DNA of 64,000 bases from Flavobacterium sangjuense (GTDB taxonomy: Bacteria; Bacteroidota; Bacteroidia; Flavobacteriales; Flavobacteriaceae), in the NCBI RefSeq assembly GCF_004797125.1, contig NZ_CP038810.1:310001-374000 (forward strand), read 5' to 3'. The notes below the pieces were generated by a model. That model had not been told where the DNA came from, searched no databases, and saw only the letters and a list, made by a program, of their open reading frames with translations. The translations under genes and the position numbers were made by a program. Below, one piece after another: positions 35,266-45,900 of this stretch (the first letter of the stretch is position 1; every line of letters starts with the position of its first letter).

Positions 35266-35847
35266 TTATTTAAAGAAATATAAAAAGAAAAACAAACAAA
35301 TCCATAAGAAATCAAGAAAGTGCCAATACATTGCACCTAGCTCAATTCCAAGTGTTTGACTTGAATTGTATTTTTGTTTAAAATGATTATAAATTATGAT
35401 TAAAAGACAAATTAATCCTCCAGCAAGATGCGCCAGGTGAACAGTCGCAATTACGTATAGAAAAGTAGTGGCGATATTACTCTCCGGTCCGGCAAAAAAA
35501 TAGCCGCTATCCATCATTTGTCCAAAGCCTTTAAATTGGAAAAATACAAAGGAAATTCCCAAGGCTAAAGTCAGTAAAAGTAAATTTGTCGTAGCTGCTC
35601 TGTTGTCTTTTTGAATGGCTTTTTTTGCCAAATGAAACGTAACGCTGCACAAGATAATTGCAAGTGTACTAAAGTAAAAAGCAGTTGGCAACTGGAAATC
35701 TTTCATCCAGTCTTCTCTCGATTTACTTACCACAAATGCACTTACAATTCCGGCAAACATCATCGTCATACTTCCCATGGCAAACAACAACAATAGTTTT
35801 GCTGATCTTGCATTTCTTTCTTTATGTTCCTGAGCAGTCATTGTCAT
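35266..35847 (-). CDS. Cytochrome c oxidase subunit III-type protein (short form)
   Basis: 193 residues with five membrane helices. The family signatures are VIATVHLAHLAGGLICLLI and MYWHFLDFLWICLFFFLYFFK at the C-terminus. It lacks the insertion present in the neighbouring long form. It begins 7 bp after cyoE and is followed by the long form after 43 bp. Probably part of the same aa3-type oxidase as the subunits I and II encoded about 17 kb away. Confidence 0.9.
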   Translation of the reverse strand: MTMTAQEHKERNARSAKLLLLFAMGSMTMMFAGIVSAFVVSKSREDWMKDFQLPTAFYFSTLAIILCSVTFHLAKKAIQKDNRAATTNLLLLTLALGISFVFFQFKGFGQMMDSGYFFAGPESNIATTFLYVIATVHLAHLAGGLICLLIIIYNHFKQKYNSSQTLGIELGAMYWHFLDFLWICLFFFLYFFK

Positions 35848-35854
35848 AAGTAAA

Positions 35855-36760
35855 CTATCTTAAAAATTTATCAATAATATAAACTAATTGCAGCAAAGAT
35901 ATATAAGAAACACTTACCAGCATTAATGTTCGGGCTGCTTTTGAAGTTCTTTCCTGATATAATTTTACAGCATAAAAAATCATCCAAAGGCCAAGCAAAA
36001 ATACGATTACCGCTGCAATTGGCGAAAGAAATAATCTTCCCGTATAACCCAAACACGGCAACATCGAAGCTACTAAAAGCCAAACACTATACAATATGGT
36101 TTGCAACGCAGTGGATGTATCTTTTTTCCCTGTTGGCAACATAAAGAATCCGGCCTTTTCATAGTCTTCAAATAAGAACCAGCCAATGGCCCAAAAATGA
36201 GGAAACTGCCAAAAAAACTGGATCAGAAAAAGTGTTCCGGCTTCAATGCCAAAATTATCTGTCGCCGCAACCCAACCCAACATGAATGGAATGGCACCCG
36301 GAAAAGCTCCGACAAAAACCGAAAGCGGTGTGTATTGCTTTAATGGTGTATAAACGCTGGTGTATAAAAAAATAGAAATCGCGCCAAACATGGCCGACTT
36401 TGGATTGATAAGATACAACAAAATCAAACCAATAATGGTCAGTAAACTGGCAACAAACAACGCATGATTTGGAGACATTCTTCCTGAAGCCACCGGACGA
36501 TTTTTGGTTCTGTCCATCAAGGCGTCCAGGTCTTTTTCTATAACTTGATTAAACGCATTAGAAGCACCAACCATACAGTAACCACCAATGGCCAACATCA
36601 GTAAAGTTGTCACTTTTAAATCATGAAAGTCAAGCACGCCAAGCAAATAACCCGCAATGGAAGAAAACACCACACTGATAGCTAAACCTGCTTTGGTGAT
36701 TTCTTTGAAATCAATCGCAATTTGTTTGAAGGAAAATGTGTTAGCGGTAGCGTTCATCAA
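35855..36760 (-). CDS. cyoE: Protoheme IX farnesyltransferase (heme O synthase)
   Basis: A 301-residue UbiA-family membrane enzyme that attaches farnesyl to heme b to give heme o, precursor of heme a. The prenyl-diphosphate-binding motif is NQVIEKDLDALMDRTKNRP (DxxxD-type), and nine or so helices are present. Length is normal. It is the first gene of the subunit III-IV run, consistent with supplying heme to the oxidase. Confidence 0.95.
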   Translation of the reverse strand: MMNATANTFSFKQIAIDFKEITKAGLAISVVFSSIAGYLLGVLDFHDLKVTTLLMLAIGGYCMVGASNAFNQVIEKDLDALMDRTKNRPVASGRMSPNHALFVASLLTIIGLILLYLINPKSAMFGAISIFLYTSVYTPLKQYTPLSVFVGAFPGAIPFMLGWVAATDNFGIEAGTLFLIQFFWQFPHFWAIGWFLFEDYEKAGFFMLPTGKKDTSTALQTILYSVWLLVASMLPCLGYTGRLFLSPIAAVIVFLLGLWMIFYAVKLYQERTSKAARTLMLVSVSYISLLQLVYIIDKFLR

Positions 36761-36777
36761 AGTTTTTAAAACTGCCG

Positions 36778-36809
36778 CAAAGGTACTTTATAGAAAACGA
36801 TTTGACAAA
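36778..36809 (-). promoter_or_regulatory. cyoE operon promoter
   Basis: TTTG (36806-36809) and TACCTTTG (36778-36785) on the minus strand, spaced 20 bases, close to the TTG-N19-TAnnTTTG consensus; 17 bases before the ATG. Confidence 0.65.
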
Positions 36810-36832
36810 AAAAATTCGTTTTATTCCAATAA

Positions 36833-36860
36833 AAAAAACCGCCTATTTGACGGTTTTTTA
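36833..36860. terminator. Rho-independent terminator of remB
   Basis: AAAACCG (36835-36841) pairs with CGGTTTT (36851-36857), with A/T-runs on both sides. It lies 19 bp after the remB stop and before the cyoE promoter. Confidence 0.8.
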
Positions 36861-36878
36861 TTTCTATTTATTCAACTA

Positions 36879-38999
36879 TTAATAATCAAAATACCAATTG
36901 AAAATATCACATCTTAATCCAACAGAAAACCAAGTCGTACTTTCTTTAATGGCGTTTGTTGTTTCTGTTGCAGGATTAAAGTTTCTATAGATAAAACTAC
37001 CAAACAGTTTCATGTTTGTTGACGGATTTATCAAATAACCCGCTTGCAAATCGGCTATGAAAATGCTTGTTTTGTTTCCTTGTCCAATATTTACACCTGT
37101 ATCAAAAGGTCTGCTATCGTTATAACTCAAATAGATATTGCTTCCGTAATTAAAATTGTCGGTAGCGTTATTAAAATCCAATCCGCGTTCGCCAAAAGTA
37201 ACCTTAGCGTCTGCGAAATATCTTCCTTTATGATAACGGGCAATAGCTATAAATTCCTTGAAATTTCCGCCCCATTGATGTCCTAAACTTTGGTTGTTGT
37301 GACCATAATTAGTAATGGCTTCGCTATGCGCATACACATAAGGACGCACATGATTATATTCTAGCTGCAGTAATAAATTTTTGATATTGAAGGCATTGTA
37401 GTATTTGGCGCCTAATTGGTAACCAAACTTATTTTTCCAGCTTTTATTACCGTCTTTTACTGCTTGCAACGAAAACTCATCTAACAAAAACTGTCCGTAA
37501 AAATTGATTTGATTGTTCCATTTTACTTTGGTTGTCAAGCCTAACAAAGCATTCCCGCTTCGTGCCGAAGAAGTAAATTCGACAGTACGATAAAATATAA
37601 TTGGGTTTACAAAACTCATATCAAAACCACGATTGTTTTTATTGGTCCAAATCACCGATTCAAATAAACCAATATTCCAGCGATTGGTAATATTCAAACT
37701 CAAATAGTGACTGGCAGCGAACTTGGTCGCATAGGTTCTGTCTTCGGTAACTTCGGGACGCACATCTTTGAGCCACGTATAAATATTGGTGTATTTTATT
37801 TTCCAAAAACTAGTATTCAATTTGAAATAAGGATACGGACTCGCACCATCACCTAACAATAAAGAACGATAACCATCACCAATAAAATTCTTGCCATAAC
37901 CCAAATTCAAATTGATGAATTTACTTGGTGTATAAGACAAATTGGCTTCAGCCATAGGGAAATCAAAAGCATCCGTTTTGAATTCTTTTGCTATTCCAAT
38001 ACCCGGAATAATTGCCGGATTTCCACCATCGGGTTTTATCGATACAGCATAATTATTGAAATAATCTGCAAATCGCCCTTGGCTTTCGTATATGGTTGTT
38101 GTAAAATTTAATTCCTTGCCCAAACCACCATTAAACTGAATTCCTCTAGTGTTTATATAAGTATAATCAGCAACGCTTGGATCGCTTTTCCCCATTTGGA
38201 TATCAAAAATTGGATTCAGTGTAAACCAATAACCATCGCCTTGAATTTCGACTAGATTTTCGTTCCAGAGTTTTCTTCCCCACCATTCTTTTGAACTTTT
38301 TAACAACTTTTGGTTTTCTTCCTTTAAGTTATAATATTTAGAAACATCCGCATAAGAAAAAGGTTTTGAACCTGTATGATTATTGGCACCAACCTGATTC
38401 AACGCTGAATCAAACTGCGAATAGTAACTGTGTGAAAACGGAATATTAATATGGCTTTCAAACTGCGGGCTTTCAAATTTTTTATACTTGATGCTGTCTA
38501 ATTCTGTAAGCTGTTTGTTGTTTGGTTTGTATATGTTTGACGCTTTTTCGGCCAAAGCATTCGCTTCTTTTTGTGCCTGTAAGTCGGCCGCACTTTGCAA
38601 CGGAATTGCAATTTTGATAGTATATTTGGCATAGGTTGGGTTTCCGTTATACGTTGCCGGAGAAATCTTTGGTATTGTTGCAAAAACTCTTTTGCTTTCG
38701 GCTACCAAAGCTTCATCGTTACTATCAACATATTGCACTTTAAAACTTCCGGTATCATCTACTTCAAAAAGTACAATTACACTTCCTTTGAAATTGTTTT
38801 GTTTCAGATTTTCGGGCACTTTAAAATTATTGTATACAAAATCCTGCACCTGATTGTAAAAACAAGTTTCTAATGCCTGATACTGTAAGCTTTCGCATGA
38901 CGGAAAAACAGGAAATCTTTCGGCTGCTTTTTGGGTAACCTGAGCCTTAATTGTGCCCGTTAAAAAAAGCAGTACTAAAAACGGTAGTGTCTTCTTCAT
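36879..38999 (-). CDS. remB: Gliding motility protein RemB-like, TonB-C domain plus outer-membrane barrel
   Basis: 706 residues from the chosen start. A signal peptide (MKKTLPFLVLLFLTGTIKAQ) is followed by a domain at about residues 40-135 resembling the periplasmic C-terminal domain of TonB (GSVIVLFEVDDTGSFK, ARYTIKIAIPL-like ending) and then a long strand-rich region like Wzi/RemB outer-membrane proteins. Identity as RemB rests on this build and on the order sprA-gcvH-vanZ-remB, which I recall from Flavobacterium johnsoniae. RemB is a mobile cell-surface component of gliding there. The frame extends 31 codons upstream, but the ATG at 38999 opens the signal peptide. Confidence 0.82.
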   Translation of the reverse strand: MKKTLPFLVLLFLTGTIKAQVTQKAAERFPVFPSCESLQYQALETCFYNQVQDFVYNNFKVPENLKQNNFKGSVIVLFEVDDTGSFKVQYVDSNDEALVAESKRVFATIPKISPATYNGNPTYAKYTIKIAIPLQSAADLQAQKEANALAEKASNIYKPNNKQLTELDSIKYKKFESPQFESHINIPFSHSYYSQFDSALNQVGANNHTGSKPFSYADVSKYYNLKEENQKLLKSSKEWWGRKLWNENLVEIQGDGYWFTLNPIFDIQMGKSDPSVADYTYINTRGIQFNGGLGKELNFTTTIYESQGRFADYFNNYAVSIKPDGGNPAIIPGIGIAKEFKTDAFDFPMAEANLSYTPSKFINLNLGYGKNFIGDGYRSLLLGDGASPYPYFKLNTSFWKIKYTNIYTWLKDVRPEVTEDRTYATKFAASHYLSLNITNRWNIGLFESVIWTNKNNRGFDMSFVNPIIFYRTVEFTSSARSGNALLGLTTKVKWNNQINFYGQFLLDEFSLQAVKDGNKSWKNKFGYQLGAKYYNAFNIKNLLLQLEYNHVRPYVYAHSEAITNYGHNNQSLGHQWGGNFKEFIAIARYHKGRYFADAKVTFGERGLDFNNATDNFNYGSNIYLSYNDSRPFDTGVNIGQGNKTSIFIADLQAGYLINPSTNMKLFGSFIYRNFNPATETTNAIKESTTWFSVGLRCDIFNWYFDY

Positions 39000-39053
39000 A
39001 TTGTTTAAATATATCGATTCAAGATAGGATTTGTATTCATGCGATAAAAGTAT

Positions 39054-39089
39054 AAAAAAAATCCCGTCTCGTACGATAACGAGACGGGA
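39054..39089 (-). terminator. Rho-independent terminator after vanZ
   Basis: Perfect 11-bp stem TCCCGTCTCGT (39062-39072) and ACGAGACGGGA (39079-39089), followed on the minus strand by a run of T. It ends the sprA-gcvH-vanZ stretch. Confidence 0.9.
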
Positions 39090-39102
39090 CAATCTTTATT
39101 AT

Positions 39103-39504
39103 CTATTTGTTTGCTAATTTCTGTCTTTTAATTAAAACAAATAAAACTAAGGCTACTACTGCTCCACTAAAATTTGCCAACACATCAAATACATCTGCAT
39201 GTCGCGTTGTGGTAAATTTTTCCTGTAAAAATTCAATCAGTATTCCGTAGCAAAGTGAACTTATAGCAACGTACACTATTTTTGTTAGTGCTATTTCATT
39301 TAGCTTCAGCCAAAAATAATATCCCCAAAGCATTGTAAAAACAAAATGAAACGTAAAGTGAACGTATTTGTCAGCTTCGGAAACTCCAATGGAAGGCAAG
39401 TCGGTGAACTTGACTAAACATAAAACAGCAATTAAAAGAGTCCAGCCAACGGCTAAACTGAACGTTGCTTTTTTAAGCACCAATGAGTTGTTTGTAAGCA
39501 TCAC
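39103..39504 (-). CDS. VanZ family membrane protein
   Basis: 133 residues with about four membrane helices and the VanZ-like pattern [23 protein letters not shown] and [19 protein letters not shown] (the latter matches the usual E-x3-R-x2-D-hxDhhxN end). VanZ is named for teicoplanin resistance but most chromosomal members have unknown function. Its start overlaps the 3' end of gcvH by 32 bp; an ATG one codon later is equally possible. Inner-membrane protein. Confidence 0.83.
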   Translation of the reverse strand: MMLTNNSLVLKKATFSLAVGWTLLIAVLCLVKFTDLPSIGVSEADKYVHFTFHFVFTMLWGYYFWLKLNEIALTKIVYVAISSLCYGILIEFLQEKFTTTRHADVFDVLANFSGAVVALVLFVLIKRQKLANK

Positions 39505-39853
39505 TCGAAAGTAATTCTTCTACTTCAGCAGCATTTGAAATTTTGATTTTCACCATCCATCCTTTTCCATAAGGATCTGAATTAACATCTTCCGGATTTC
39601 TTTCCAATTCATCATTGAATTCAATAATTTCTCCGGACAATGGTAAAAATAAATCGGAAACAGTTTTCACCGCTTCAACGGTTCCAAAAACTTCATCTTT
39701 GTCTAATGTCTGGTCCAATGTTTCTACTTCAACATAAACAATGTCGCCCAATTCTTTTTGTGCAAAATCGGTGATGCCAACAGTGGCGGTATCGCCATCA
39801 ATTAAAACCCATTCGTGGTCTTTAGTATACTTTAAATTGCTTGGTATATTCAT
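39473..39853 (-). CDS. gcvH: Glycine cleavage system H protein
   Basis: A 126-residue lipoyl-carrier protein of the glycine cleavage complex, shuttling the aminomethyl group between the P, T and L proteins. The lipoylated lysine is K63 in [10 protein letters not shown], and the N-terminal KDHEWV signature is present. Length is normal. It is placed between sprA and vanZ without other glycine-cleavage genes nearby, an arrangement also recalled from other flavobacteria. Cytoplasmic. Confidence 0.96.
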   Translation of the reverse strand: MNIPSNLKYTKDHEWVLIDGDTATVGITDFAQKELGDIVYVEVETLDQTLDKDEVFGTVEAVKTVSDLFLPLSGEIIEFNDELERNPEDVNSDPYGKGWMVKIKISNAAEVEELLSSDAYKQLIGA

Positions 39854-39917
39854 TTGATATTAAATTTAGACCGTAAAGATACCATTTGAAATTGTAATTT
39901 TTATTGAAAATTAACTC

Positions 39918-42900
39918 TTAGTTTCCAAAATTGTATCGCATGGTAAATCCAGCTCTAATATTCGTTAATGGGAACGATGTAGAAATCACTGGTTTTGAGA
40001 ATGAATGGTCATAGAAGAAAATCGCCGTCAGGTTTTTACTAAACGAATAATCGGCTGTTAATTTTGCTGACCAAATATTTTGTCCGCCACCTAATTGGTT
40101 GTTATCATAATCTAAATAACGTACAATAGTTTTATTGTTTCTATATGAGAAATCAATTTTTACATTGATATCACTTTTAATAATTCCGGTTGGATTATCC
40201 GCTAATTGCGAAGAGAAAATAACGTCTTTAAAGCGGTATCCAAAACCAACAATGTATTCTTTCCCCTGAACCTCTGTCAATAAATTGTTGTCAAAACTCA
40301 TCGATAAACTTCTGTCTTTTTTAACTTCTGCCAAAATTTTGAAAGCATTTTTCATTTCAAAATCGATACGAATAAGTGGATTAAATTGCTCCACTAAGTT
40401 TATGTTGGCAATAATTGTTTTGTTGTAGAAGTTACCAATACCACTATTGTCCTGAGTTGGCACATTAGGATTGTAATCAAGATTTGAACGGAAAGAGTTT
40501 ATCGTATAGGAAGCTCTGTAAGCATGTTGAATAGAGAAACGTTTGAACTTTTCTTTAAAGAATTTGTAACGCATCAATCCGCTGTACTTAATCGTCCAGT
40601 TCGGAATTGGAATATCTCTAAATGCACCTAATGAAATTCCATTGGCTCTATCACCTGCTTTATGATCGGCAATACCTAATCCTGTATATGCTGCTAAGAA
40701 AGATGGTATCAAAACAGCCTGATTGTTTTTACCAAAACCAACCGGATAACCAAAGTTATTGGTAATAAAATTATAGTTAGGATCCGATGGTAACGGCACA
40801 GGCAAATCAAAACCATATCTTGGGTAGTTTGGTCCTCCATAATATTGTTGTGCCAATCTGTCGGCAATAATGGCTCTGTTTTCTCTAAAATCCTGAAAAG
40901 AGGAAGAGCTATTTTCATCACTCGTCTTAAAGGATGTTTTTAGCATCACTGTAGAAATAGAGAAGTTTCCAAAATTGTATGGCGATTGCGGATGATAACC
41001 AGTTGCATCGGTATTAAATTGTTCTGAGTAATTATCAGCATAGGTTCTGTCTGCATTTAAATCAATTTTAAAGTCAGGAAATAAATCAACATTAGCCGTA
41101 AAATTTAATGTTTTGGTTACAACCTGTGTATAGTTTTGATTAAAATCCGGATACGTTGTTAACCAACCTCTTTTTGCAGCTTCATAACGAACATCATCTT
41201 GTCCTCCAAAAACGAAACCTAGTGATGGTTTTGCCGAGCCAAAGAAACCTAATCCCGGCAAGAATCCCGGAAGCACTGTTCCTTCGTTTTGCGTATAGTT
41301 AATCTGAATGTTTTTTACACTTGTTAAAACACCTTTCAGTCCGTCTAAAAACACATTCGTCGTTTTGGCTGGTTGCGCTTTGATGCTGGTTATTTTTTCT
41401 CCCGGTTTTGGTAACGCAGCCGGTTTCTGGGCTGGTGCAGCGGGTTTTTTACCTAATCCAATATATTTATAAAAAGTTTCCATATTGAATGCAGTGTTCA
41501 AACGATGTGAACCTGCATTTTGAATGGTGTTTCCTAAATCATATCCATCAACTGAATCCATAGCTAATGAAGCTCTTTGCCAACTATAATCTCCCGTATA
41601 TGAATAGGTCGATTTTACAAACGCTAAGAATGGAATTTTATTGATTGGTAATTCATAGTTAACTACAAGTTGTTGGTTATGCTGATTTGGTGTTCCAATG
41701 TTCCAAAAATCTGTCCATATCGTATTGCTATTATCCGGAACATCATTTTCATCCATATAGTTGCGGACAATATTGTGCGATGCTGCTGTAAAGTTTATTT
41801 TTAATGCCTTTGTGAGGTTATAATTAAATCCATATTGATAGTTGAACATATAATTTCTTCTAAACAAAGGATCTAAAGCAATTCCGGCAACATCAACTTG
41901 TCTAAACTGCTGTTTGTTGTATTGTCTGATGATGTTACTGCTAAACGAAATACTTGCCGGCAGATAGTTGAAATTGAAATCACTAAGCATTTTCCAATAC
42001 GAACTTTTCTTAAAGAGCTTGGTTTTCTTAAATGGCTCAATTGCTTTATTTTTGAATGTATAGGTATAATCAACACTGGTATTTACCTGCTGATCGATAT
42101 AATTTTCAATTTCGTAATTGTGCTTTTCAACTTGATTATAGGAATACGAAAGCGTTAAATTCTCAGGATCATAGATGTGCTGCTTTTGTTCCGGAGCTCT
42201 GTCTTTTTTGACACCAATAAAGTTGATGCTTTTTCTTTTTGTAAAATCAATCGCTCTGTCCCTCATGTTTTTCCTCTCAGCAGGATCCGTTGTGTTGTCA
42301 ATCAACTGTTGCAAACGAATATCCTGATTGAACGGATCATATTCAGGCGTAATTAATTCTTCGCCAACAGCATAATTGAATGGCAAATTAATCCCCCATT
42401 TTTTTGGCAATAATTTCCCCAAACTAAGATTAGTAACAATATTATACTGTTGCATATCTTCTCTGCTTCTTTCTTGTGGTGCTTGCTCTAAAGCTCCAAA
42501 GCCAATGGTACTCATTCTTCCTGTAGCAGAAACTGTAGCAAAATCGGCTAAGTTCGTATCCATATTTAAAACCGCTGCCATACCGCCTTTGTTGTTCAAA
42601 TCAGCAAGACGCAATTCGTTAAACCAAACTTCCCCACGAACAGGATCTGTATGATTATTTTTAATACCAACCATTAAGGTTCTTACCAAACCAAAGTTTG
42701 GAGTTCCTTTTATTCCCAAACGCAGGTTTGGATCACCGTCACCATCAGGAAGCGTGATGTCATCATCAGGATAGTAAACACCATCAGGGAATGTCGTCAA
42801 ATCAAGGCCTAAAGATTTAACTTTCATTCTGGTTAACAATGACAAATTTAAATTAATCTCATTTGCATCAGGCCAAATAACATCCGCATCGGTAGCTCCA

Positions 42901-45900
42901 CCCGGAGTTACTTTTAGTGGAATTTCAACCTGATAATAGTTATTGGTAAAGTCATTTCCGAAACGGATAAATGCCTTCATTTGATCGTCCTGCAATGGTG
43001 TTGTGTCTGATGGCAATGCTTCGGCATGTAAAAACATTTTTAGCTTATTGTACTGACGCATGTCAACTTCAACATTTTTAAACACTGCTCTTGAGTCGCC
43101 AACTTCTAGTCCTCCTGTTCCGGCTGGTGTTCCGTTTGCTCTTAACGAAAGTGATTGCTCATTTTGATTGATAACCTGCTGTCCATTTTGAAGTTGCTCT
43201 CTAACAACTCCCGGTGGCGTTACATAAGGAATAGGAACTCGTTGTGAGTTTTCCTGAATATTAACTGACAATACATCAAAATTTGTATTGTCATCTGTTG
43301 GGTCAGTATCGGTTAATTGAAACGAGTTATCATAGCGTCTCCATTCGCCACGAACTAAATCTAAAGCACCAAAACGAAGTGTAACCGGTGATGAAAATCC
43401 GGTCATAAACATTCTCATGAAACGAATAGAACGGAAATCAGAAATACTACCAACAACAGAAGTTGGCTGTGTTACCGGAATTTTAAATTGATACCATCTT
43501 GCTCGAGTTGGAGTCCCATTAGGGATATCAGTATTACTTAAGGTAGTTACAACTTTATCCGTAATAAAGTTTTGTCCTACCGGCATTCCATCCGCGCCAC
43601 CAGGATAGATTTCAATTTTGTACTCATAATAGGCATTAGCCGTATTCATCGTGTTATCACGATTTATATCTTCTACATCCGGAATCGTTGTTGAGCCTCT
43701 ATTGTTATCTGAAACTCCAACAGGTGAGTTGCCCTCAACTCCATTATAATTTTTATAACGGTCAAATACGGTTGACCCTGTAGCGCTTAAAAAATATTGA
43801 TAATCATCAGCTGCCGGGTCAGCTAAAGCAGCATAACCTCCAATTCCGGGAAGACTTTGTTCAGCAGTATTATTAATCCCATCAAAACCAACATCCTGTG
43901 CCGCTCTATTGGCTCCATCAACATCAAAAGCATAGATTAGTGACTGTGAAGATGGCACTTTACCCCAAACGGTAGTATTTGTTAAAGCTTGTGAAGAACT
44001 GCTGGATGGCAATCCATTTTCATATTGTTTTCGTTCGTCTTTTAAAACGTCTTCTGATATTTCTCCAAGATTAAAATATAATTGTCCTGTGTTTGCCGGA
44101 TCAGCAACTGCAGTTGGATTTCCTTCATCAAAATATGGATCTAAAACCCAAAACTGAATATATTCTACGTTGCTTTGTTCAAAGTTTGTAGAATTTATGG
44201 AACGCATAATTCCACCAAAGTTGTCTTTTGCATCAATGGCGTTAAATCCGGATGGAAGCGCTTGAGGATTAAAATTATACGGACCTCTTTCTTGTGGATA
44301 ATAGGTTAAATCCAAAGTATTAATTACAGTAGTTTGTCCAATCTGAATATCGGTGTTAGGAAATAATTCACGGCTATAAATTCTTCTTGTACTATTGAAA
44401 GAAATTCCGTCGTTACCAATATCACCTGGTGTTTGCACATACATAGTTGGGTCAATACTGTACCAGTTTAATTTGGCTCTTTTGTATCCATAACTCAAGT
44501 CTACTGCACTAGAGCCAAAATCATTATAGTCTGCCATCGTTGGCCGTTTTGGAGTAGAAGATAAACTCCAAGACTGAGCCGAACGCATATCGATAGTAGT
44601 TTGTGATCCTTCAAAATCATCTACATAAACGGTTGGTTCCCCTTCAAACTGATCTGCTTTTGAAGCATCGGGTTTCAAAAAAGCAATCTCGCCTCGTAAT
44701 GAAAAATTAGATGGAACATCCGTATCTATATTTGGTAATTTATTAACCATTCGGGTTAAAAAAGGAACTTCGGTAGAATAATTAGCATTGAATCCAAAAA
44801 TGGTATTGTTAACTGATTCCTGACCATAATTCGATTTACTCGTAAGTGGTCTTTCTGTCATTTTTATGTAGGTCGCACCAACTAATAATTTATCTGAGAA
44901 TTTGTGCTCTACGTTAATCCCCATAAATCTTCTGGTTTGTTGCCCAAAAGTGGAGTTGTTTTCCACAGAAACCTGAATTGGCGTATTAGATGCTTGTAAC
45001 GAAGGATCCAAAATTTGAACTCTTCCGGCCTGATAATTCACACTATAATCAATACCTTCCTGCAATACTCTTCCTCCTGCCGTTACCACAACGGAACCTC
45101 TTGGGACATTATAAGCTCCAATCGGAATTCCGTCTCCTCCAGACGATTTAAACCTTCCTTTTAATTGGAATTTATTCTTTTCAGCATCCTGCAAAGCAGC
45201 GGCTTGGGTGCCGGTATACATATTTCTAAAAACATACTTTCGCTGATTGTCGTTATAATCTAAAGTGGTTGGATCACCATAATAATTTTCGCTCGATGTT
45301 GGTGTTGTTCTTAATTTTTCAAATAAAAGATTACCAAAAGGTTCAACAGAAGTAAAGATTAATCTACCATTTTGTTGGTCGACTGTTAATCCCGGTAAAA
45401 AATCAAAAAACCCATCACCACCTGCTTGTGGGTCATTATTGTAATTTAATTTGTCGACATTGAATACCTTTAATAAAGGAGTTTCGGCCACGCCCGCTGG
45501 TAATGGAGAAGCAGTATTGGCCGGCGTAATATAATTCAATGGTGACGGATCACTATATAAGATGTTAAACCTGAAATCTTCCTGCTGTAATTGGTATCCG
45601 CCTTGAATTTGATAGATGTTTTTCATCATCAAATTCCAAATTGGTTTCTCAACATTTGTTAAATTACTTTTTAACATTTTCAGAATCAAACTCTGAGTAG
45701 AAACTGATGCGTCATCAGGAGTTGTACCTGTAAGTACTGTGGAATCAACACCATCTGTACCAAACTCTCCAACCTGATAAACATCATCACCAATAGTATA
45801 TTGATAGGCAACCGCCAAAACTTCGTCATTAGCTAAACGTTGTTGCAACGAAATATAACCCAATTGTGGGTTAAGCGTGTACTCATTAGGCGCCAACTTT

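Noticed and set aside
39103..39504. VanZ as an antibiotic resistance gene
   Set aside because: No vanA/vanH-type genes are near; VanZ-domain proteins are widespread with unknown function.
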